From Guillardia theta CCMP2712 (lineage: Eukaryota > Cryptophyceae > Pyrenomonadales > Geminigeraceae), in NCBI RefSeq assembly GCF_000315625.1, contig NW_005434518.1:89151-114877 (forward strand): a stretch of DNA of 25,727 nt, given 5' to 3'. The translations under genes and the position numbers were made by a program. Each line of letters begins with the position of its first letter. Position 1 is the stretch's first letter. The notes beneath the pieces are model-generated. The model ran no database searches and was not told the DNA's origin. It saw only the letters and a list, made by a program, of their open reading frames with translations. This document shows, one piece after another, positions 10,133 through 19,512 of the stretch.

Positions 10133-10717
10133 ATGCTGAAGAGCAAGCTCGGAGGAATGTTTCAATCCGCCATGTCAGATGCAAAGAAAGCGAGTGCGGA
10201 AGGAGGGGAAGGAGGAGGAGGAGGAGACGGTTCCCTCAAGTCTCCGTCCTCCTTCATTCAGGGATCTGCGACGGCCATCAAGATCCTGATGGGAGAGGAC
10301 AAGGAAGGCAAGTCCTCCAGTCAGCTCCTGTCGAGGATGCACGGAGCTGAGATGGATCAGTTCGCGGGGACAGTGGTAAGGAGGGGGACGCTGAGGAGGA
10401 AGGATACTTTCAACCTGGTGAGCAGCAGTTTCACGGACGTGACGGTGGAGCTAAGGGAGAAGTTCCTGGTGGTGCTGGGGGGCGAGAAGGAGGAGGTGAA
10501 GGAGAGCTTCAACCTGCTGGACGTGGAGGTGGGGAAGTACGAGAAGAAGGGAGCAGTGGGTTTCACAGTCACTCAGAGGGAGCATGGGAGGCTGTCGATG
10601 ATGGCGAAGGAAGCGACGTTGTGCTGTGCGAGCGAGGAGGATAGAGATCAGTGGATCGAGGCGCTGAGGGATCTACACGAGAAGGCGAAGACGCATGCAG
10701 AGAACAACAGGTTGTGA
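10133..10717 (+). CDS. PH-domain protein (194 aa)
   Basis: A single open exon starts at ATG 10133; an in-frame TGA lies shortly upstream, with no other Met between. The N-terminus (1-75) has a Gly/Glu-rich linker. Residues about 77-187 fit a pleckstrin homology domain: opening strand GTLRRKDTFNLV, central strands around KFLVVLGGEKEEV and FNLLDVEVGKYEKKG, then GFTVTQREHGRLSMMAKEATLCCASEEDRD and the C-terminal helix with the near-invariant Trp (W174 in DQWIEALRDL). PH domains bind phosphoinositides or protein partners at membranes; the first loop has several basic residues (RRGTLRRK), which suits phosphoinositide binding but does not prove it. The stop TGA is preceded by AACAGGTTG, which could also be read as a splice donor, so the gene might continue past the assembly gap. 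Confidence 0.8.
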   Translation: MLKSKLGGMFQSAMSDAKKASAEGGEGGGGGDGSLKSPSSFIQGSATAIKILMGEDKEGKSSSQLLSRMHGAEMDQFAGTVVRRGTLRRKDTFNLVSSSFTDVTVELREKFLVVLGGEKEEVKESFNLLDVEVGKYEKKGAVGFTVTQREHGRLSMMAKEATLCCASEEDRDQWIEALRDLHEKAKTHAENNRL

Positions 10718-10914
10718 TGAGGAGAGGAAGGGAGGAGGAGGAGGATGGGGGGGGGTAGGGAGGAGGATGAAGAGGAGGAGGATGGGAAGGGGGGGGGAGG
10801 AGTGGAAGAGGAGGAGGAGTGGGAAGGGGGTGGGGAAGGGGGGGAGGGAGGGAGTTAGGTAGGGGAAAGGATATCTGATTCGACTAAATGGGGGGGGTGG
10901 ATGGACAAAAGTGA
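10718..10914. repeat. G/GA-rich low-complexity tract
   Basis: The sequence is almost pure G and A on the plus strand (GGAGGA with runs of up to 9 G). It ends in the assembly gap, probably because such sequence is hard to read. It could be 3' UTR or an intron. Confidence 0.7.
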
Positions 10915-11014
10915 NNNNNNNNNNNNNNNNNNNNNNNNNNNNNNNNNNNNNNNNNNNNNNNNNNNNNNNNNNNNNNNNNNNNNNNNNNNNNNNNNNNNNN
11001 NNNNNNNNNNNNNN
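10915..11014. other. Assembly gap (100 N)
   Basis: Exactly 100 unspecified bases, a conventional length for a gap of unknown size. Real sequence, including exons of either neighbour, may be missing here. Confidence 0.98.
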
Positions 11015-11288
11015 TGCCTTCTTTCATCGCCGTAGGTTTCTCCGGCCTTCCCACAAGAAGGTGCCGCTTGGATTGATACTCTCTACAAGAGAGCATTTCT
11101 TGGCAGTTTATGAGGAATTAGGCAGCCTCTCCTCCCCGGGCGGACTCCCCTCATCCACATCCACCTATCGAGATTAGTAACAATCTTGAGGATATGTCAC
11201 AGACACATGAGAAGAGGAAGAGGAGGGTGTCCGAGGGGGAGGGAGGAGGGAGGAGGGAGGAGATTCTGACTTGGGAGTTTCCAGGATC
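11015..11288 (+). other. Coding-like segment after the gap, gene unresolved
   Basis: From about 11034 one frame reads VSPAFPQEGAAWIDTLYKRAF and stops at 11105-11107. Another frame over the same DNA continues to 11177. The first contains a W-I-D-x-L-x-x-R-x-F string like the opening helix of SMP lipid-transfer domains, but it is too short to call. It could be an exon of the PH-domain gene, an upstream exon of the Glu-rich gene, or chance. The final 60 bp are GA-rich, ending TTTCCAG at 11284, which could be a splice acceptor for the next gene. Confidence 0.3.
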
Positions 11289-11556
11289 ATGTGCGAGAAA
11301 GCTGCGATGAGGGTGAAGGAGGAGGCAGAGGCCTTGAAGATGCGATTGGAGGAAGAGGCGAAGAAGCGGGAGATGGAGAACGCAGAGAAAAAGGAGAGAG
11401 AGGAGAAGGAGCAGAAAGAGCGGGAAGAGAAGGAGAGGGAGGAGAAGGAGGAGAAACAAGAGCTGGACGAAGAAAAGTCGGAAGAGGAGAAGGAGGACAA
11501 GGGAGACAATGACAATGTCAGTGATGCAGACAAGGCAAGCGATGAGGCCAAGACCG

Positions 11557-11617
<61 letters not shown>

Positions 11618-13357
11618 CATTCCAGCTGAAGACAAAAACGGAGGAGGAGACGACATCGGAGAAGTAGGGGATGGTGAAAGGAGGATTGAGCGGGAAGAAG
11701 ATGAAGCGATGCAGAAACATGGAGGAGACTGGAGGGAAGGGGAGGAACAGCAGGATCATCGATGGGACGTGGATCCAGAGATGAATCAAGATGGAGAAGT
11801 TGAGGAGGAGAACGTGGAAGAAGAAGGCGCACAGGAGGAGAAGGAGGCAGAGCAGCAGCAGCAGGAGGACGATGGAGAAGAAGAGATTTCGTTCAAGAGC
11901 GTGAGCGAAGGTCAAGACTCGCCTGCAGATGAGGTGAGCTATGGCTCCTCTCCCAGGCTTTCTTTCTCCTTCCTTCTCCCTCCCCTCTCCTCTCTCCTCT
12001 CTCTCCTCTCTCCTCTCTCTCCTCTCTCCTCTCTCCTCCCCTCCCTTCCCGTCCCCTCTCCTCCTCTCTCTTCGCTTCCCCTCTCCTCCTGTTCCTCTCC
12101 TCTCTCCTCTCTCCTCCAATCCCTTCCCGTCCCCTCTCCTCTTCTCTCTCCCCCTCTCCGTCTTCTTATCCCCTTCTTTCTCTCTTCGCTCTTCTCTCCT
12201 ACCCTCCCTTCTACATTTCCCTCCCTTCCCCTCCCCTCTCCGTCAGCTCCTCTGCTCCTCTCTTTCTTCCCCTTGCTCATATTTCCTTCATCCTCATTTT
12301 CCTGCTCCTTCAGAGTCTTGCAACTCTCCCAAGTTTGCCGTGCAAGTGCTCGAGTCCGGGCGAGGAGGAGGAGGTCATCCTTCAGCAGGAGAAGGACGAA
12401 CAAGAATCGCCCGTGCTGCTTGAGGCAAGCAACGAGGAGAAGAGAGTTTCCAACAAGGTTGATAATGAGGAAGAGCAGCAGCAGGAGCAGCAGGAGCAAG
12501 CGGTAGAGCATGTGCAGGAACAGCAGCAGAACCAGGAACCGGAACAGGAAAAGGAACAGGAACAGGAGGAAGAGGGCAGTGAAAGAGCTGCTGAAAGAGC
12601 TGCTGGGTCAGCCGAACTGAAAGAAGAGGAAGGAGCTCGCGATCAGTGGTCGACCGTAGGGTTGAAGGAAAGCGACGAGGTGAGACTGTTTCATGCCTCC
12701 CATCACAATCGCCCTCGTTTCATCTTACTCCTCCTTCTTCTCCTTCTCCCTCTCCTTACCCTCCTCCTCCTCCTCCTCCTCCACCTCCTCCACCTCCTCC
12801 TCTCCCCCTTACCCTCCTCGTCCTCTCCTCTCCCCCTTACCCTCCTCCTCCTCCTCCTCCTCCTCCTCCTCCTCCTCCTCCTCCTCTCCTCCTCCTCCTC
12901 CTCCTCCTCCTCCCCCTCCTCTTCCTCTCCCCCTTACCCTCCTCCTCCTCTCCCCCTCCTGCCTCCCCCCTTCCTCCCAAATCTTTCTTCTCTCCACTCC
13001 TCTCCTCTTTAGCCCTCACAATTCTCCTCAGAGTCTCGTTGACCTTCCAAGTCTCCCGTGCAAGTTGTCGAGCACAGCAGGAGAGGATGAGGAAGAGGAA
13101 GAGGACGAGGAGTCCAGGCAGGGCCGAGGGGAGGACGAGTCGTTCTGCCCATCGGCATGCGCAGCATCAGCACTGTATGAAGAAGATGTTGTGAGTTGAG
13201 AGAAATGTCAACAGTCGAGAAGGAAATGACCATGTCTGTTGTTTGCAGATCATGATCCCACAGCCATCTCATCATGGTAAGAACTTCTGCTGGAGCTAAA
13301 CGAAGAGATGAGATTGTTGAGCAGGTGAAGATGAGCACGGAGACATTCTTGGCAAAC

Positions 13358-13432
<75 letters not shown>

Positions 13433-15223
13433 GCAGGGAGGCTTGTCTATCTGCCTCACAGCAAGTATGCATGGAAGGAAATGAGCTGGTGATGGTCGGG
13501 GGTGAGACGTCGAAGAGCGAAGAAGAGCAGCGAGGAGATGAGGCGAAAGAAGCAGACGGGCTGGAAGGAGGAGAACACGAAGACAAGCAACCGAGACAGC
13601 AGGACGACGAGGAAGACAAGGAGGAGGAGAGAGAAGGGGAGCGAGAGGAGGACGATCGGCAAGGGCAGCAGCGGAACGAGCAACACCAGGACGGAGCTGA
13701 GGAGGAGGGAGGAGACGGAGATGAAGGGCGTGGAGGAGGCCAGTCAGAGGAAGGCAGACAAGGACGAGAGGGCGAGGAGCGAGATCAGAATCATTCTGAA
13801 CTGCAGACGAGCATGCAAGGAGCGCCGCATGAGCTCTCAGCTATCGCTATGAGCCCCATCCCCCGTCTCAGCTGCCCTTCCCCTGGCTACCTTCAGCTGG
13901 CGATGCGGGGGAACAACGTGGAAGAGTTTCAGATGGGGAGCGAGACTGGGATGGAGGAGAGAGGAGGTGGGAGGCGAGGAGAGGAGAAACAGGAGGAGGC
14001 TCGGCAGGTTGCAGGAGGAGGAGGAGGAGGAGGAGGACGTCACGACGAACAAGTCAAGATGGAAATGATAAGGAGAAGCCTGGTGGAGTTGCTGAAGGAC
14101 ATTCAGGAGATGCAAGATATAGTCAATGTGCAGCAACAGCCAACGATGGTTGTTGAAGAAGTGGAGCAAAGGGAGGAGAAGCAAGCTGATGATGATCGTC
14201 GAGTTGACACGTGAGTAGAGATGGACTTGTTTGAGAACTTGTCTCAGGCGTGTTGTGTCTTCTGACTAAGATGTTGTTCAGACATGCCCAGGGAGGTCAG
14301 GGGGTGAAGGTGAGATGAGAGTGAAAGAAGACAAGAATGAATGTTGATGTTTGGCTGCAGACATTCGCTGATGTCTCGTCGTCGGCTGCTCGCCATGCCA
14401 TCAACATTGTAAGGCTTCTTCTTGTTGGTTTCGATCCTCATGGCATGTCAGGTGAAGGAGGAGATCCAAAGGATCGAGAAGCTGATCAGGAAGCTGGTTG
14501 CGCTGAGAAAGAAAAGGGGGGGGGGAGGAGAGAAGGAGCAGGAAGAAGAGGAGGAGGAGAAGGAGAAGGGAAGGGAGGACGAGAAGAAGGGGAGTGGGGA
14601 GGAGCAGGAGGAGGAGGGTGGGGTCAACCAGCAAAGGGGAGCGGATGCAGCAGACAGGCATGCCAAGCATACCTTCGCAAATCTCAAGCTCCTTCCCTTC
14701 AACCCCCGGGTTATCGTCGCGCACGTGGGACAGGCGAAGCAGAACATGCTGCATGCTATCAAGGCTTCAGCGGGCGATGGAAATGCGCAGGAAGGGAAGG
14801 AGGAAGTGAGAGAAGCAATTCAGCCTGTGGCGAGGCAGGAGGAGAGCAAACAGATGGAATTCTCCGCCATGAGCTCTGACGCCGACCAACAGCAAGAGGA
14901 GGAGGCAGCAGTGGTGGTGGAGCAGGCAACAGCCGCCACAGCAGCAAGGGAGGAGGAGCAGGTGAAGGAGGAGGAGCAGGTGAAGGAGAAGGAACCCGTT
15001 GCTGCAGAAGAGTCAGAGGAGGAGGTGAGCGAAGGAGAGGAGAGGAGAGGAGAGGAGGGGAGATGAATGGAGGGGGGAGGAGGGAGGGGGGAGAAGGAGA
15101 CACTCGCGTTCAGCGAACTGACTTCAATCTTCTGTCTTGTCGCAGAAACGAGCGAAGGAGGAGGAAGACAAGATAGCTCGGGTGCTGCTGATGATGCAGC
15201 AGGAGGGTTGGATGCAGGATTGA
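11289..15223 (+). CDS. Long Glu/Gln/Lys-rich coiled-coil-like protein (9 exons)
   Basis: Exons: 11289-11933, 12314-12679, 13032-13190, 13249-13276, 13325-14210, 14271-14295, 14361-14408, 14452-15024, 15146-15223; phases agree, giving about 935 aa. Function is not recognised. Exon 1 starts with charged heptad-like helix (MCEKAAMRVKEEAEALKMRLEEE) and ends in acidic sequence with an (EQ)n run. Exons 2 and 3 each open with a related motif, SLATLPSLPCKCSS and SLVDLPSLPCKLSS, after DE-GTGAG donors, indicating an exon duplication. Exon 5 is very acidic and contains the helical string MIRRSLVELLKDIQEMQDI. Exon 8 has basic helix IEKLIRKLVALRKKR and the less biased KLLPFNPRVIVAHVGQAKQN. The end is RVLLMMQQEGWMQD. 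The Met at 11289 is the first in frame after a possible acceptor at 11284, so upstream exons in or before the gap are possible. The 25-nt exon 6 is the weakest border. Confidence 0.62.
11558..11615 (+). repeat. (GAGCAG)n coding microsatellite 1
   Basis: The hexamer repeat is in frame within exon 1 of the Glu-rich gene and encodes an alternating Glu/Gln run. The same hexamer repeats independently at 13357-13431. Confidence 0.9.
11934..12313 (+). repeat. CT-rich intron 1 of the Glu-rich gene
   Basis: The donor GTGAGC follows codons for ADE and the acceptor is TTCAG. The intron is about 380 nt of CTCCTCT-type sequence, far longer than the usual 50-nt introns here and mirrored in composition by the purine-rich exons. 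Confidence 0.75.
12680..13031 (+). repeat. CCT-repeat intron 2 of the Glu-rich gene
   Basis: The donor GTGAGA and acceptor CTCAG frame about 352 nt dominated by (CCT)n, with long pure runs at about 12842-12912. The Pro-, Leu- and Ser-rich frames through it are artefacts. Confidence 0.8.
13357..13431 (+). repeat. (CAGGAG)n coding microsatellite 2
   Basis: This lies near the start of exon 5 of the Glu-rich gene. In the gene frame it encodes alternating Gln/Glu. The Ser/Arg and Ala/Gly readings belong to other frames. Confidence 0.9.
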
Positions 15224-15743
15224 ACGCGCCCCTGGAATTTTCAACTTTTGCTCAGGGGTTTCGCTCCTGCTCTCAATCTGCGCATGTGAGCGTCTAACAT
15301 ACATATGAATGAAAGATGGATCATAACGGATCCTGTGTAGGAGATGTTGAAGAGCAAAGTTCGATCTGTTTGCAGAGATTTACTCTTTCTCTCACTCAAT
15401 CACTCTGTTTTACAGCTTTACAAGTAGAAGCACCGACGCACACAACAACATTCCCATCTGACACAGTTGCTATCTCAACCGCCAGCAATCACTTTCTCAT
15501 TCAACTTGCAGATTCTTGTCCGGACTTTTCGGAACCACCGTGCCCATGAACTCTCTTCTTCCTCAATTCCATCCCTCCACTCCTCCCATCCCTTCCCCTC
15601 GTGTTCATACAGCTTCCTTGCTCTCCGCCCTCCCTTCCTCCTCACCTCTGAACCTGTTGTCCCGGTCTCCTCCCTCCTCCCTCCTCCCTCCTCCCTCCTC
15701 CCTCCTCCCTCCTCCCTCCTCCCTCCTCCCTCCTCCCTCCCTT
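15224..15743. repeat. Convergent intergenic spacer with (CCTCCCT)n array
   Basis: The spacer lies between the 3' ends of the Glu-rich gene (+) and the TRPP gene (-). The first 430 bp have mixed composition without a supportable gene. A heptanucleotide CCTCCCT array occupies about 15663-15740, ending next to the TRPP stop codon at 15744-15746. Confidence 0.7.
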
Positions 15744-18102
15744 CTACTCCATAGTCTTCCTCACATGCTCCAGCGCAGCATTCTCCGTCTGCTGCCGCAC
15801 TAGGATGTCCAACGTCTCAACGAGAGGAGCGACGGTCGTGACGAACATCTTCTCGATATTCGATATCTTGCTGTCCATGTGCTTCTGCATCTTTCCGATC
15901 CTCCCCTGCAGTTCCTCGTACATCTCCCGCGCGTCCATCTCCGAGATTTCCCTCTTCTTCTTCTCCACGTGCTCCGCCAGGTCTTGCAGCGCACTGTCGT
16001 TGAGCCCGTGGAAGTGATGCTTGTTGTCAGCGTCTGAGGTTGCAGGGTGAGGGTCGACGCGGAGAGGAGCGGAGGAGCGGGAGGAGATGGAAGGAGAGGA
16101 GAGGAGAGGAGAGGAGGGGCGTGTGCGCGTATGGGGGAGGCAGAGGCAACAGGGGATGCAAGGGACAAAGGAGCTGGAGCTAGGATTCGGACAGGCAGGA
16201 GCTGCTGGCAGGAAGTGGGGATGGAAGGGAGACAGGGAGGGAAGGTTGACTGACCGACCGACACGTCCGTCTTGACCTTCTGCCCTCTGATCCACGCGAC
16301 CAGGTCGGAGGCGAGGGCAGCAGCTGGGGGGAAGGAGAAGCGCCAGCGGTCCTTGCGCTCCTGCATGACCTCCCTGTACGCATCCAGCAGGACTGCCACG
16401 AAGAACCTGACCATAATCAGCACCATCCAGACCTTGAAGGAGATGTAAAAGATCGGCCCCAGCAGCGGCCCGGCTGTCCTGAACTGATCGTACTTCATCC
16501 CCCCGAAGATGAAGCGGAAGCAGGAGGCAAGCGCGACCCCGAAGCTGCGCAGGTCGTGGATCTCCGTCCCGAAGGCCAGTAGGCCGACATGGGCGAAAGC
16601 GAGGAGGAGGAGGAAGCCGGACAGGCACAGGCCCAGCAGGGGCCCAGCAGCCCTCAGGAGGGTCTGAAGGATGACGCGGGCCCACGAGAGCTCGTTGAGA
16701 AACTTGAAGGAGCGGAACCAGAGGAACCAGGCGAAGACAGCGAGGAAGCCCTCCGCCACGTCATACCAGTAGACAGCGTCTGCTAGGTTGTAATAGATCC
16801 TGACGCTGGGGTCGAAGTTGAGCGCCTCGAACTTCATTGCTGCGACTGCACGGAAGACAATGATGAAGAAGACAAGGAGGTAAAGGAATAGGTCGTAGAT
16901 GTCCCAGGGAGACTGCCGAAGGTTGACGTCGAAGTTGCGGAAGAATAGGTATTTGTCCAGGGCATCCATGGCAATGAGGAGCAGGAGGGTCACTTCAAGC
17001 CCAAGAATGGTGAAATCTTGAGCTGAGTGATACCTGCGGTACGAGAACAGGGTTCAGCTCCTGTCTACTCCCCGCCCTCCTCTCTCCTGCCTTCACCTGA
17101 TGAGCTTCGCAGTCCTGACGCTGTACGAGGGGATCACGGCCCCGGAGGAAGGGAGTTCCAGTATCGCTTGCACCATCACGAACCGATTGAGAGGAGGGTT
17201 GTAGAGGAAAACCTCCACCAGCACCACCCTCGTCCTGTAGTCTATCCACCCCGTGCTCTCCAGGTCACCCAGGACGGCTTCAGCCAGCGTGATGCAGGGG
17301 ACGGTCTTGTTAGCAAGTGAGCAGTTGGCTCCCGGAAACTCTTGCGCGTACCCTCCCGATGTGTAGTACCTGAAGACGATCAGACAGACAAGGAGGAGAG
17401 CAGAAGGACAGTCACTTGGTCCCACTGCTGAACGAGGGCCAGGATGATGTGAAAGTGTAAGCCTTCGCCCACTCTGGCTCTGTGTAGAAGGGGCCGTAGC
17501 CCTGTTTGTCCTCGACCTTGGAGGAGTAGTCTGCCGCGCAGTCTACTATCTCCTTGGCTCCTACAAGTTCCAAGTCAGCTAACACCAACGATGGACCATC
17601 GGTGGCAACCTAGGAACTGCTGCGGGACTGTACAAGTCGCCCTTTGCACTCGCTTCTGTCGCATGCTCACAGTTCCCGCTATCAGGTTGTGCCCTGCTAC
17701 CAAGTTCTGATCCCCGACCTCCCACGGATCTCCCCTGAACCAGTCTTGCATGTAAATCGCGTGCATGAAAGGACCTTTCATCCAACTCCAGATGTCGGAG
17801 ACAACACTGATGTCAACAAACTTGGTGCCCGTGAACGAGGCGTTGAGATTGAACTGAGAATGGTCTTCCATGAGGAAGACAGATTGCATAGACCAAGACA
17901 GAGCCTCGTAGTTGGGGTCATCCGATGGGACCAGCGTGACAACACAGAATATGATGACGAAGACAACATGAGCGACAAGCTCTCTGCCTAACCTGCTGTT
18001 CTTGGCATGCTCCGTCAACGCCTTGAGCTTCTTCTTCACGATGGACTTGGAGCTCGTCGTAGCTCTTGATGCTGATCGCTTGCTGCTTGTGCCTTTATCC
18101 AT
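15744..18102 (-). CDS. Polycystin-2/TRPP-like cation channel (5 exons)
   Basis: Exons: 18102-17610, 17560-17416, 17369-17097, 17033-16255, 16033-15744; phases agree, giving 659 aa. A Ser/Lys-rich cytosolic N-terminus leads to S1 (about 41-59, HVVFVIIFCVVTLV). A long extracellular loop follows with polycystin (TOP-domain) hallmarks: NLIAGTVSMRQKRVQ, YGPFYTEPEWAKAY, YTSGGYAQEF and RVVLVEVFLYNPPLNRFV. S2-S6 occupy about 305-525, including WDIYDLFLYLLVFFIIVF, WFLWFRSFKFLNELS (S4-S5) and S6 with VLIMVRFFVAVLLDAYREV. The pore helix and filter read SCFRFIFGGMKYDQF (474-488); the usual LGD filter triplet is replaced by FGG. Residues 564-659 form a predicted coiled coil (EKKKREISEMDAREMYEELQ), comparable with the polycystin-2 oligomerisation coil. 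TRPP channels conduct Ca2+/cations in ciliary or ER membranes; the membrane used here is not evident. The last intron (16034-16254) is unusually long, 221 nt; the others are 46-64 nt. Confidence 0.9.
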
Positions 18103-18265
18103 CTCCTTCCCCTTTCCTTGTTCTCACCTGTTCAACTATCTTCTCTCCTCCTCTCCCTTGTTCAACTCTCGGATCTCTATCGCGGTGCCATACGGCGCCC
18201 AAAACTGGCCAGTTGATTGGCCGTTACAACTGAACCGTTACATCCATCAATCAGCGCCGCACTAT
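18103..18265. promoter_or_regulatory. Short divergent promoter between TRPP and the small plus-strand gene
   Basis: About 163 bp separate the start codons of two divergent genes. It contains two CCGTTAC words 14 bp apart (18221-18227, 18235-18241), which match the core of Myb-type sites, a GATTGG (inverted CCAAT) at 18214-18219 and a nearby TGGCCA. A shared bidirectional promoter is inferred from spacing. The motif meanings are by analogy only. Confidence 0.4.
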
Positions 18266-18749
18266 GGCTGGGGGTGAGTTAGCCGCCTTGTCGGACTGAC
18301 AGCTGGGTCGAGCGGCTGTGTAAGGCTGTGCGGACCATGGGTGGGCTGGGCTCCCGCGATCAGGCTGGAGGATGGCGCCTGGGAGATCGTTCCAGGACAT
18401 GTCACAAGTCCCTCTCCTACCGTTGCAGTCACTGCTACCCCTGCGATGCAAGCTATGGCCATATACACATGCGAGAACTGCGGCGGATGTCCCTCCGCAA
18501 ATTTTCACCCTTCTCCACCAACATCTCCTGCATCTTTCAGTTCCAACCGACTGTCATACTCTCCACATGCAGGTTTCCCCTGTTCGCGCAAGTACACGTC
18601 TGCAACAGTCGCACAAACTCTGCCTGGCACTTCCTTGCAAAGGAGAAAAAATGTTTCTCCTTCTTGTACCAGGGCAGCGAGTTGATGCTATCTTCGCATC
18701 ATGGCAACTCTGTGCCAGGAACCCTTCCATCGAAGGAAATCGATCTTGA
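18266..18749 (+). CDS. Small protein of unknown function, divergent from TRPP
   Basis: The well-supported part is an intron at 18489-18540 (GTCCCT to TTTCAG, 52 nt). It joins WAPAIRLEDGAWEIVPGHV through AIYTCENCGG to FPTDCHTLHMQVSPVRAST and ends with KGEKMFLLLVPGQRVDAIF, stop at 18747-18749. The 5' end is uncertain. ATG 18266 gives MAG and would need an improbably short 29-nt intron from GTGAGT at 18275; otherwise the start lies at an internal Met such as MQAMAIYTC. The protein would be about 130 aa. The CENCGG pair could be half a metal site, but no second pair is clear. The alternating hydrophobic C-terminal half could be a small beta-rich domain, and no family is recognised. Overlapping minus-strand frames are less consistent with splicing. 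Confidence 0.45.
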
Positions 18750-19512
18750 GACAGTATAGGCACAACTTCCATTTACTCTCGGAAGCAAGGTTGAGCTGCC
18801 TGTATTGTGAGATTTGAAGATGAAGCATATTGAGGTAAGCAGAATCCCTCGTGGTGGCTGCCAATAAAAAGCTGCAATCTGCACTTCTGATCAAAAGGAT
18901 GATGGGGAAAACATAAGTTGAGATGTTATCTGACGGAATGATATATACACAACTTGAAGTTCAACACATTAGCACCACTGCATCACAGAAAAAACTGCTT
19001 CGAACTGCAGTCAGTAACTTAACGTAGATCAGTGAAAGCATCCGTCCGTCCCTACCGAAGAGCGCATAATTATCAGTTCAGGAATATCTTTCATTCCCAT
19101 CAAATATATCTGCTCCAATCGCTGTCAGTAAAGCGAGCATTTTGCTCTGCTGCTCAGAGGAACAAGAACACGTTGGGGGTCTGGGTCACCATGTAGACGA
19201 GGCTAGGCACGTAGGGGGTTAGTAAAGGAGGTGTACGCTACTCGGTCGCATCGTCCTGCTGGAATAGAAAAGCTACTGAATGCTTGCTTGTCACCTGGCT
19301 GATCAGTGCATCCGCTCATGGTTTGAAGCGAACTCTTGCTATTTCACCTGCATGCGTTTCAACCGACAAATCGGTGGGGACAAAGAAATTTAAGATTCAG
19401 AACTGCTAACGTAGATTTGGTGAATGGAGGATCACGAAACTCTCACAACAACAGTATTTGCAAATCACTTCCATCACTTTATTGTTTATGTCGAGTTTCT
19501 ACACGTTGACGC
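18750..19512. other. Intergenic spacer between convergent small gene and petC
   Basis: No gene was found. An AATAAA lies at about 18863 on the plus strand and could be a polyadenylation signal for the small gene upstream. On the minus strand the segment just below 19513 would hold the petC 3' UTR. Composition is moderate and AT-richer than neighbouring exons. Confidence 0.4.

Noticed and set aside
11151-12119. Minus-strand frame of 322 codons with transmembrane-like Leu runs
   Set aside because: It is the antisense of Glu/Lys-rich exon 1 of the coiled-coil gene, whose plus-strand splicing is consistent.
12646-13194. Proline/serine-rich frames that could suggest an extensin-like protein
   Set aside because: They are produced by the CCT-repeat intron. 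GTGAG and CAG borders and frame continuity of the acidic exons identify it as an intron.
13274-13492. SR-type (Ser/Arg)n reading
   Set aside because: This is the alternate frame of the CAGGAG repeat. The gene frame reads Gln/Glu and continues into the next 250 codons.
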